NCBI GenBank assembly: GCA_020057085.1
Contig: JAGVGO010000112.1
Span: forward strand, 1-44,952
Source: Planctomycetota bacterium
Lineage (GTDB): Bacteria; Planctomycetota; Uabimicrobiia; Uabimicrobiales; JABWCH01
Length of the DNA stretch: 44,952 nt
Reading direction: 5' to 3'
Positions 24,127 through 33,400 of the stretch are shown piece by piece; the first letter of the stretch is position 1; each line of letters opens with the position of its first letter. A program made the position numbers and the translations under genes. The notes beneath the pieces are model-generated. The model was not told the DNA's origin. It was given only the letters and a program-made list of their open reading frames with translations, and ran no database searches.

Positions 24127-26946
24127 ATGCGATTTAGTCAACTATGGCTGTTTTTGTGGATTTTCGTAGCGTTTGCCGTGAGTCAGGAGGCAACGGAATT
24201 ACTGGACAAAGGCAAAGAATCTCTCAACACCGGTGCTTATGACATGGCACAACAGCACCTCGAAAAAGCGGTGGAAAAAACGGAAGCCGCTCGCGTGCCC
24301 TTGCTGCATCTTTACCGCCTGATCGGCGAATATGACAAGGCACTCGCCATGAGCGACAAAATAGCTGAAGGCAAAGAGAAAGGGTACGGCAAGATGTTGC
24401 GCGGCGAAATTCTCATGGATCTGGGGCGCTACGATGAAGCCAGGGAGTCGTTTCTCGACGCTTACCAACTTCTGCCCGACAGCATTGCCGTACAGGGCAA
24501 CCTCGGTCTCTACTACTTTACCCGCGGCCAGCGGGATAAATATCTCTCCTATTTTTCCAGGCTATTCGACAAATATAAGGTGGCCAACAAATATACGCCG
24601 GAAGAACTGGTTCACCTGTCTCGCGCCAGTTATATCTATTGCATGAAAAGCGACGAAGTGGATCGCGACAACACTCTGGAGATTTTGGTGCAAAAGATGT
24701 TGCCACGCGCCATCCAAGAAGACAAATATTGCTTCGAGGCCTACCGTCTACAGGCCGACATTTTGCTCGATGCCTTCAATAGCAGTGGTGCCGGCAATGC
24801 CATCAAGGAAGCTATGGAACTCAACGCCCACCATCCGGCCTTGCTCGTGGCGCAGGCCATTTGCCAGACACAAAAGTTCGGCGACCGTTCGCAGGTGATC
24901 CCTACCCTGCAGCATGCCCTGCGTATCAACCCCAAGCTGATTGAGGCGCTAAACCTCGAGGCGGCGATCTATCTGTCGGACGAGGAATATGACAAAGCGG
25001 AGGCGGTTTTGGAAAGAACGCTTGCCAGCAATGCCAACCACCTGCCTACACTCTCGCTCATGGCCGCGTTCTATTACATGCGTGGCCGCAACACGGCTTA
25101 CGAAAGCACCTGCCAGAAGGTGCTTGCCATCAATCCCATTTACGGCGATCTTTATCTCACGCTGGCCAACATGATCATCTGCAAACGCCAGTTCAGCGAT
25201 GCCGCCGCTTTTAGCCGTCGCGCCATCGAACTCGACCCGTTTTTGTGGCACGCCTACATGGAACTGGGAGCCAATCTGATGCGGCTTGGCCAGGAGAAAG
25301 AGGCAGAGAAATACCTGCGCAAATTATGGGACGAATACAGCCTCCACACCCAGAGCAACAACACCCTAAAATTGCTCAACAAATACCAGGAATTCAAGGT
25401 GTTCGATATCCCCAATTTTAAAATCCGCCTGCACGTGAGCGAGGCGGAAACCATGCTGCCACTCGTGAGCGAGTTGTTGCAGCAAGCCTACACGACCCTT
25501 TCACAGAAATACCAGTTTAAGCCGGAAGGGACGATCTTGTTCGAGCTGTTCCCAGAACACAATGATTTCTCGGTGCGCACCATCGGACTCGAATCGCTCG
25601 GTGCAACGGGTGCCTGCTTTGGCCAGGTGGTGGTGGAGGTGTCGCCGCGTGCCGGCCTCAGAGAAATGAACTGGGCATCGGTGGCGTGGCACGAATTCAC
25701 CCACGTCATCACGCTCCAGCTTACCAATTATCAGGTTCCGCGTTGGTTCACCGAAGGACTGTCCGAATTCGCCGAACACGAACGCAATGCCTCCTGCCAC
25801 CGCGCGCTCGATCTCGAACTTTATTCCGCTTACTGCAGCGGCATGTTGCGCGGCATGGCAGATCTCAACGCTGGCTTCACACGTCCAAAGTATGGGCAGG
25901 AGATCGTTGTCTGCTACTACCAGGCCGGGCTTATCGTCCAGTTTATCGCCGAAACCAAAGGTTTTGACAAGATTCTCGAAATGCTCAAGCTCTACCGCCA
26001 GGAGAAAAAAGACAGCGAAGTGATCAAAACCGTGTTCGGCATGACCCTCAAAGAGTTCGACGACGTTTTTCTGGCCTGGCTCAAAGCGTCCGTATTCGAT
26101 CACATGGCCGTTTTCCCCGGCATTGATCCGCACGAGATCGCCGATTTGCAGGACCAACTGTTCGAGGATGCCAACAATGTCGAGGCATGCCGCAGATTGA
26201 GCCTAGGCTACTTGCAGCAGGGCCGCTACCGTGATAGCGAAATTTACGCCAGCAAATTGCTTACCCTTGCTCCACAAGACGCCGCCACCTACGACATTCT
26301 AGGGTATCTGGCTTTCCATCAGCACAATATGAAACAGGCGCAGAAAGTGCTGGAAAAGGCGGTAGAACTTGGTTCTCGCAACTTTTACACCCATTCGGTA
26401 CTAGGCGATCTCTACGCGCAGCAAAAGAAATTCGACAAGGCTGTGCGTGCCTACGAGACTGCCAAGACAAGTTTTCCGGCCTATGTGCGACCGGACAATC
26501 CGTATGAAAAGCTGGCCAAATTGTATGTGGCGTTAGGTCAACGGGAGAAGGCATGGGGCGAGATGGAGGCTTACCTCGCGCGTGAAGGCTACGACTTCCC
26601 CAACCGGCTCCGATTGGGTGAAGAGTTTGTCAAGCACAAGAAGTATGACAAGGCGCTCCGCCTATTACTCGAAGCGCGCGATATCAATCCTTTTGAAGTG
26701 AAATTGCACATGCTGCTCGCCCAGGCACAGCGCGCACGGAAGGAGTGGCAGAACGCGAAGTTTTCTTACTTGCTGGCGCTCACTCTGACACCGGTAAAAG
26801 AAAAACCTCCGCTCTATGTGGAAGTAGCGGAGATGTGCTTTGAGCTCAAGCAATTCGACGAAGCCAGGCAATATGTGGAAAAAGCTCTCACGCAAAGGCC
26901 CGACGACAAGCGTGCCCAAGATTTATTGCACAAACTGCCGAAATGA
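24127..26946 (+). CDS. TPR protein with peptidase MA-like (gluzincin) domain
   Basis: Multiple TPRs; AWHEFTHVITLQ (HExxH) followed by PRWFTEGLSEFAE; 13 bp downstream of the kinase. Confidence 0.85.
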   Translation: MRFSQLWLFLWIFVAFAVSQEATELLDKGKESLNTGAYDMAQQHLEKAVEKTEAARVPLLHLYRLIGEYDKALAMSDKIAEGKEKGYGKMLRGEILMDLGRYDEARESFLDAYQLLPDSIAVQGNLGLYYFTRGQRDKYLSYFSRLFDKYKVANKYTPEELVHLSRASYIYCMKSDEVDRDNTLEILVQKMLPRAIQEDKYCFEAYRLQADILLDAFNSSGAGNAIKEAMELNAHHPALLVAQAICQTQKFGDRSQVIPTLQHALRINPKLIEALNLEAAIYLSDEEYDKAEAVLERTLASNANHLPTLSLMAAFYYMRGRNTAYESTCQKVLAINPIYGDLYLTLANMIICKRQFSDAAAFSRRAIELDPFLWHAYMELGANLMRLGQEKEAEKYLRKLWDEYSLHTQSNNTLKLLNKYQEFKVFDIPNFKIRLHVSEAETMLPLVSELLQQAYTTLSQKYQFKPEGTILFELFPEHNDFSVRTIGLESLGATGACFGQVVVEVSPRAGLREMNWASVAWHEFTHVITLQLTNYQVPRWFTEGLSEFAEHERNASCHRALDLELYSAYCSGMLRGMADLNAGFTRPKYGQEIVVCYYQAGLIVQFIAETKGFDKILEMLKLYRQEKKDSEVIKTVFGMTLKEFDDVFLAWLKASVFDHMAVFPGIDPHEIADLQDQLFEDANNVEACRRLSLGYLQQGRYRDSEIYASKLLTLAPQDAATYDILGYLAFHQHNMKQAQKVLEKAVELGSRNFYTHSVLGDLYAQQKKFDKAVRAYETAKTSFPAYVRPDNPYEKLAKLYVALGQREKAWGEMEAYLAREGYDFPNRLRLGEEFVKHKKYDKALRLLLEARDINPFEVKLHMLLAQAQRARKEWQNAKFSYLLALTLTPVKEKPPLYVEVAEMCFELKQFDEARQYVEKALTQRPDDKRAQDLLHKLPK

Positions 26947-26955
26947 TGGGCTTTC

Positions 26956-28068
26956 CTATGACAAACTCTTCTTGAAGGTACGTATGCTCAACGCCATCAG
27001 CACCAACCAGAACAGACAGAGGATGACAGCTTCGTCCCACAGCTCTATAAATCCGGCACCGCGAATGATGATGCCACGCAGCACTTCAAGAAAATAGGTG
27101 ACAGGAATAAAAAAACTCAGGGCGTAGATGCCAAGCGGCATGGTTTCACGCGGGAAGATGAAGCCAGAGAGCAAGATGGACGGCATGGTCATGAGAAAAG
27201 CGAACTGCATGGCCTGGGTCTGATTTTCCGCTATCGCCGAAATGAGGATACCCATACTGAGAGCGCACAGCAAGAAGATGAGAGAAAGTCCCATGAGCAA
27301 CAAGAGCGAGCCACGAATGGGCACCTGGAAGATGAAGTACATGATGGCCAACACCGACAGCGTTTCGAGAAAACCGATAATGGCATAGGGAATGAGTTTG
27401 CCCATGATGAGTCCGGCGCGCGACACCGGCGACACCAGGAGTTGCTCCCAGGTACCTCGTTCTTTCTCTCGCACCAGGGCAAAAGCCGTGAGAAACAGAG
27501 TGACGATCTGCATGATGATGCCGACAAGCCCCGGCACCATGAAGTTGGCGCTCTTCATGTCCTGGTTGAACAGCATACGAATGCGCACGTCAACGGCAAA
27601 TACCTGCGGCGAATTGACTTCAATGCCATTGCGCATGAGCGATTCGCGCAGCCCTAGCGACTGTGCTACGTTGAGCGCGCGCATGCCGATGGTGGAATCG
27701 GAGCCGTCAACGAGTACCAGGACGGCAGCCTGTTCGCCCCGCTGTAAACAGTTTGAGTAATCGGGCGGAATCTTGATCCCCACCTTGGCGCGACCGCTCA
27801 CGAGCGCCTGCATCAAATCCTGATCCGAATGCGCTTCGGCAATCACCTGGAAAAACTGGCTGTTCTCGAAGTGCTCGACGAGTAGCCTGCTTTCGCGCCG
27901 CTGGTCGAGGTTGTAGACCACGGTGGCGAAATCTTTGACATCCATGTCAACGGCATAGCCGAAGATGGTGAGCTGGATGATGGGGATGAGAAACATCACG
28001 ATCAGCGTCGCCGGATCGCGGCGCAACTGGATCAGCTCTTTGTAAAAAATTGCGGAAAACCCTTTCAT
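26956..28068 (-). CDS. ABC-2 type transporter permease
   Basis: FYKELIQLRRDPATLIVMFLIPIIQLTIFGYAVD and membrane helices, LVREKERGTWEQLLVSPVSR. Confidence 0.93.
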   Translation of the reverse strand: MKGFSAIFYKELIQLRRDPATLIVMFLIPIIQLTIFGYAVDMDVKDFATVVYNLDQRRESRLLVEHFENSQFFQVIAEAHSDQDLMQALVSGRAKVGIKIPPDYSNCLQRGEQAAVLVLVDGSDSTIGMRALNVAQSLGLRESLMRNGIEVNSPQVFAVDVRIRMLFNQDMKSANFMVPGLVGIIMQIVTLFLTAFALVREKERGTWEQLLVSPVSRAGLIMGKLIPYAIIGFLETLSVLAIMYFIFQVPIRGSLLLLMGLSLIFLLCALSMGILISAIAENQTQAMQFAFLMTMPSILLSGFIFPRETMPLGIYALSFFIPVTYFLEVLRGIIIRGAGFIELWDEAVILCLFWLVLMALSIRTFKKSLS

Positions 28069-28244
28069 GCGCTAGTCCTTACTGCTTATTGCTACAAAGT
28101 CTCCCAACATCATAAACATCCTATTCCCTACAATATATCATTTCTCGTATGCAAGTCAATAGAGAAGCGCAGTAAAGCATGGCCTCCATAACGGAGGCGA
28201 AAGTAACACAAGAGAGCCAGTAAATGTGGCAGTCAAATTTTTTG

Positions 28245-28273
28245 TTGGCAATCGGCGAAAAATGTGTTGTAAT
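28245..28273 (+). promoter_or_regulatory. Candidate promoter for the tandem thioredoxin gene
   Basis: TTGGCA-N17-TGTAAT, with TG extended -10 (AATGTGTTGTAATA). Confidence 0.45.
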
Positions 28274-28315
28274 ATGGCAGTTATCTTGCGTTGTTTATTT
28301 TAAGGAGATATTTTC

Positions 28316-29068
28316 ATGTTACAAAAACTATCAGTGTTGGTATTGTCTTTGTGTCTGTTCAGCACTGTGGCTGCCGAGCCGTTGAACTGGTTTACCGAAC
28401 CTACCGCGGCATTTGCCAAGGCTCAGGCAACCGGTAAACCGATTTTTACCGATGTGTTCACTACCTGGTGCAGTTGGTGCAAAAAACTTGATGAGGAAAC
28501 CTTCAGTACGCCAGAATTCCAGGCCGAAGCAGCCCGCTTCGTCTTGCTCAAGGTGGACGGCGACAAGTACCCTACTTTCAAAACACAACATGGTGTGCCC
28601 GGTTACCCGACCATGCTGTTCCTGAACGCAGAGGACCAGGAAATCCATACCAAGGTCGTCGGCTTTAAGACAGCCGATAAACTGGTGCCGATCATGAAAG
28701 AAGTACCCGCTTCCGTCGCGCCGCAAATGACCAGCGATATTAGCTGGTACACCGTGCCGGAGAAGGCTTTTGAAGCGGCCAAGGCGCAGCGCAAACCGAT
28801 CTTCACCGATGTGTTCACCACCTGGTGCCATTGGTGCAAGAAACTCGATGAAGAAACCTTCAGCGCACCACAATTCCATGCCGAAGCAGCCCGCTTTATC
28901 CTGCTCAAGGTAGATGGCGACCAGTATAGCGAATTTGTGTTGAAATATAGCGTGTCCGGCTATCCTACTATGCTGTTCCTGAACGGCGATGGCCAGGAAA
29001 TCCATGCCAAGGCCGTCGGCTTTAAGACAGCCGATAAACTGGTGCCGATCATGAAGGAAGTGAAGTAA
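28316..29068 (+). CDS. Secreted tandem thioredoxin-like protein
   Basis: Signal peptide, then two modules with CSWCKK and CHWCKK active-site-like motifs. Confidence 0.88.
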   Translation: MLQKLSVLVLSLCLFSTVAAEPLNWFTEPTAAFAKAQATGKPIFTDVFTTWCSWCKKLDEETFSTPEFQAEAARFVLLKVDGDKYPTFKTQHGVPGYPTMLFLNAEDQEIHTKVVGFKTADKLVPIMKEVPASVAPQMTSDISWYTVPEKAFEAAKAQRKPIFTDVFTTWCHWCKKLDEETFSAPQFHAEAARFILLKVDGDQYSEFVLKYSVSGYPTMLFLNGDGQEIHAKAVGFKTADKLVPIMKEVK

Positions 29069-29092
29069 CTCTTCGTCCATTCTAAGTCAATG

Positions 29093-29139
29093 ACCCCGCC
29101 CACGAGGGGCTGCTTTGTACCCACAAGAGGCGGGGTTTT
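29093..29139 (+). terminator. Candidate rho-independent terminator
   Basis: ACCCCGCC ... GGCGGGGTTTT downstream of the thioredoxin gene. Confidence 0.6.
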
Positions 29140-29155
29140 CTGCAATGTTTTCTAT

Positions 29156-29187
29156 AAAAAAGGCAGACGTCGCGTCTGCCTTTTTTT
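29156..29187. terminator. Strong bidirectional rho-independent terminator
   Basis: AAAAAAGGCAGACG-TCG-CGTCTGCCTTTTTTT. Confidence 0.85.
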
Positions 29188-29317
29188 GTTTTAAGGCGAC
29201 TCCAAAAAATAAAAGAAACCGGCACCGCCGGATGGGTGGGGTAGAAAATCAGCTATTAAACCTAAACGTGACACGTTGACACCCATTTCCAGATTTGTCT
29301 AGGTTTGGGAGAGCGGC

Positions 29318-30265
29318 ATGCTACTCATTGTCAATCTCAACCCGTGCCTGGAACGCATCTACACCATGCGCGGTTTTCGCTTGAACGAAGTGCATCGCAC
29401 AGGAGAAGTGCTGGTGCAGGCCGGCGGCAAAGGGATCAACGTCGCGCGCGCCACGCGCACACTAGGCGGTACTTGCCTTGTTACCGGCGTACTGGGCGGC
29501 TATGCCGGACAACATGTCACCGCGGACCTGAAGCACGCAGGCATTGTCTACGATTTCTCTCCGATCAGCCAGGAAACACGCACTTGTATTGCAATTATCG
29601 ATCCTCTAGGCCAGACCCAGACGGTGGTGAATGAAAGCGGCCCCGCGGTGTCGGACGGTGAAGCCGCTCATTTTGTCGCCCAATTCGCACATCTCTTGCC
29701 AAGTGCCAGACTGGTGGTACTTGCCGGCAGTCTGCCGCAAGGTATTGTCCCCTGCATGTACGGCGATCTCATTCGCCTGGCGAGTGAAAAAAAACTGGCA
29801 TGTGTGGTGGACGCCAGCGGCGAAGCCCTGCGCGCGGGTATTGCCGCGCGGCCATTTATGGTCAAGGTAAACGTGCGGGAGATAAGCGAGATATGGCATG
29901 CACCTGAGCTGGTTCCTCAAGCTATGGCCGGCGATATGGCCAGTCTCATCGCCCGTTGCCGGCTGTTGCTTGATGATGGCGTCGCGCATGTAGTAGTCAC
30001 ACTGGGCGTGCTTGGTGCTCTGTGGGTGAGCAAGGAAGAGACATGGTGGGCCAAGCCCCCCCAAATAACAGTGGTAAACGCGATCGGGTCGGGAGATGCT
30101 TTTACCGCAGGCGTCACCCACGCATGGTTGCAAGGTAAACAGGTCGTTGACATGTTGACGGCGGGCGTGGCAGCGGGCACTGCCAACGCCACGCTAGGCG
30201 GGCTACGCTTTAGCCTGGAAATTTACCAGGCTTTAAGTTCGCAGATTGCAACTGTGCGCATGTAG
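29318..30265 (+). CDS. 1-phosphofructokinase/tagatose-6-P kinase family (PfkB) hexose kinase
   Basis: NLNPCLERIYTM, GGKGINVARATRTLGG, VVNAIGSGDAFTAGVTHAWLQG. Confidence 0.93.
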   Translation: MLLIVNLNPCLERIYTMRGFRLNEVHRTGEVLVQAGGKGINVARATRTLGGTCLVTGVLGGYAGQHVTADLKHAGIVYDFSPISQETRTCIAIIDPLGQTQTVVNESGPAVSDGEAAHFVAQFAHLLPSARLVVLAGSLPQGIVPCMYGDLIRLASEKKLACVVDASGEALRAGIAARPFMVKVNVREISEIWHAPELVPQAMAGDMASLIARCRLLLDDGVAHVVVTLGVLGALWVSKEETWWAKPPQITVVNAIGSGDAFTAGVTHAWLQGKQVVDMLTAGVAAGTANATLGGLRFSLEIYQALSSQIATVRM

Positions 30266-30373
30266 CTACAGCAACGAGTAGATTCCCATGCACACGACTT
30301 TACGCATCGCGGTTTTGCTAGCACTTTGCTCGTCGGCTACGGTGCCTCGCGCGTGCGTGAGCTCTCCCGCAAA

Positions 30374-30406
30374 TTGTTTGCATCTCCAGGCAAACGATTG
30401 TATACT
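30374..30406 (+). promoter_or_regulatory. Candidate promoter with overlapping dyad upstream of the giant kinase
   Basis: TTGCAT-N17-TATACT; dyad TTGTTTGC-N8-GCAAACGA overlaps the -35/spacer. Confidence 0.4.
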
Positions 30407-30447
30407 TGGGAAAAAGGCAACACACATAGGGAGTAACGAGGAATATT

Positions 30448-33400
30448 ATGTCGCAGGAAAAAGAAGCACAGCCGACAGCTAAAACGCCTATGGAAGAAAT
30501 TGTCGGCATCAATCAAGCGATAGCCGAACATGTCCATAAAGGCAGTTTGGTGCCGGAGGAAATTGCCAAACATCTTTTGACCAAATGCAACAGTTCGCAT
30601 CTGCATTTGGGGCAGACGCTCGTCAAAGAGGGTCACCTCAAGATGTCGCAATTGGTCAAAATCATGCAGACAATCGGCGCCCAAAGTAAGGCGGGGGTCA
30701 GCACTGCGGTTGCTTCCCTGCCACGCCAGGAAAAAAGTGGGCTGGTAGGAAGCACTTTCGGCAACTACGAAATCGTGAAAGAACTTGGACGCGGCGGTAT
30801 GGGCGTGGTCTACCAGGCGCGCCAGATCAACACCGGGCAGACCATGGCATTGAAGCTATTGTTGAGTGGGCCGGGGGCAGATGTGGTGCAGGTGCAGCGT
30901 TTCTTGCGTGAATCGAAAACCACGGCCAGTCTCGAACATCCCAATATCATTCGCATCTATGACATCGGCGAGGAAGCAGGCTACCATTATTTCACCATGC
31001 AATTCGTAGATGGCGGCACGTTCGAACATGTGCTGGAACGTCCCGATGTGGCACTCGAGCAGAAGCTCGACATTTTCAGCAAGATATGCTACGCCCTGCA
31101 ACATGCTCACGCGCACAAAATAATTCATCGAGATCTTAAACCGTCCAATATCCTTATGGACAAAAACGGCGTCCCTTTCTTGAGCGATTTCGGCCTGGCC
31201 AAGTCACTCGATAGCGATTCGCGTCTGACACAGACCGGCAGTGTCCTGGGTACACCGTTCTATATGTCACCGGAGCAGGTCAAAGGTGACAGGCGCAAGA
31301 TAGACTCACGCAGCGATGTTTACAGTCTGGGCATCATGCTTTACCAGATCATTACCGGCAAGGTACCGTTTGTCGCCGAAGTATTGCCGGAGCTTTATCG
31401 CAAAATCGCCGAAGAAGAGGCAGCGTTCCCTGATATTGCCCTGCCGCCTGCGCTCAAGGCTATCTGCAGCAAGGCTATCGAAAAAAAACCCGACCTCCGT
31501 TATACTTCGGCAGCCGAACTGGGCGACGATGTGAACCGTTTTGTTGCCGGCAAAAAAACTCTGGCACAAAAATTTGTGGCTAAAAGAGCATGGGGCAACG
31601 CCATCCGCCGTTACCGCCGACAGTTAATCGCTGCCGTGTGGGTGGCCGGCGTAAGTATGCTCGCGGCCATGGCCATGTTGATGTTCCACCAGCAGAAGAA
31701 TAAAGAGGCTGCCGCGCGCGCCGCCTACGCAGCACAGATACAGGCTATAACGGAAGAATTACAGGGATGCTACGATGAAGGCACGAGAAAACTCGGCGAC
31801 AATCCGGAGGAGGCATGCCTTTATTTCGAACATGGCCTGCAAATAGTCAGCAGGGAACAAGCCAAAGGGGATAAATCGCTCCTGGCCAGAAGTAAAGCTG
31901 AAGAGATGGCAGCTCGTTTGCACGTGGCTGCCGTAGATGCCTATTTCCGCGCCGGCCACTATCGTCAGAGTTATGAAATGGGCGACCGCTTGCTACACAG
32001 AGATTCTCTTGCCGAACGCGAACGCATCATGTGGCAAACCGCCTGCTCTGCTTACGCGGGTGAGTTGTTCCGTGAGGCCGAGGAATATTTTGGCAAACTG
32101 TCGCCAATGTATGAGACAAAAGCACGGCAGCAGAGTCTCAGCCTCGAAGAAGAAGAATATTACATCGGCAGCATTTACCACCTCGGGTTGATCAATTTTC
32201 AGCGGGAGCAATGGCCACAAGCGCAGCAGCACTTCAAACAAGCTCTCACGCTGCACGCCAGCAACAACAAGCCTTATTCGTTTGTACCGCTTTTGCAATT
32301 GCACTATTGCGCGACGCTGGTCGTTGATATCGAACAAAAATTGGGCCCGCAGACGGCGCAAGAAATACAGGCTTATTTACAGCCACAACAGGAGGCGCTC
32401 TCCCCGCAATTCTATCGCGAAGTAGAGGCCAGATATTGGCTGCTGCTGGCGCAATCCGGCGAGGGAGAAGAGGCCAAACGTTGGGCACGGCAGACGGTGG
32501 CGGTGATCGCCGAATGTCTGGCACAAGGCGCTGAAAAAGCGGAGTTCTATTACATCCGCGGCAGGGCAAATCATATTCTGGGCAGCTATCCACAGGCCAA
32601 AAGCGATTTTGTCACCGCCTCGGAATTCGAGGATAGCTCGAGCAAGTTCAACTATATGAGCGCCCAGCTTGAACTTTTCAACGACTACCTGGAACCGAAC
32701 GGTTTCCAGAATTACTACATGGAATTTTTGCGCGATGTGGAAAAAAATATCCGTGTGCGTCCCAATCTGTTTGCCCAGGAATATGCCAAATTGCGCCGTT
32801 ATTGCCTGGCCAGCCAGTTCGGTATGAGCAAGCGTATCGAATTTTCGCAGACTCGTTTGCAAGAGTTGTGTCAGTTGCTGGACAGCTCGTCACAGATTCG
32901 CCAGGTAGCGGAGGTCACGCTGTCGGCCATGTCTCCCACGGCACAAGTGGTAAGAGCTTTGCAGAACAAGATAGAAGAAGCGCCGAGCGACAATAAACGG
33001 CAACTGCTGCGCGAGCTGTGCCACAAGGTGGAAGAAACGGAGCGTAAACGCCTGATGCAGAGGCTTCTCGTCGAGCTTAGCCAACTGCAACCTTACGGCA
33101 GAATCTGGAAGCTCCGCCAGTTCTGCAACGCCGAGACAATAGAGTTTCTGCAAAGTGTATTTGCCGATCGTCAACAGTCTCTCTTTTTGCGTTTTCTTGC
33201 TGGCCGCGTGCTGGTCAACATACCTTTGCTCGAGACGCGCAAGTCCCTATGGCAAAAGTATGCGAAGGGCACAGACGACATAGTCACCACGGTTTTGGCT
33301 CTGCGTCTCTTGCAAGAGATTTCTTTTATCACCGTGTTGGAAGAGATCGAGCCGGTGCGTACATTGGTCAACATCATGGAAAAAGGTCAAATAGAGCAAC

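Noticed and set aside
28331-29080. 249-aa minus-strand ORF antisense to the thioredoxin gene
   Set aside because: Apparent internal repeats only mirror the duplicated thioredoxin modules.
30288-30482. 64-aa plus-strand ORF upstream of the giant kinase
   Set aside because: Overlaps the kinase start and the candidate promoter/dyad; weak coding evidence.
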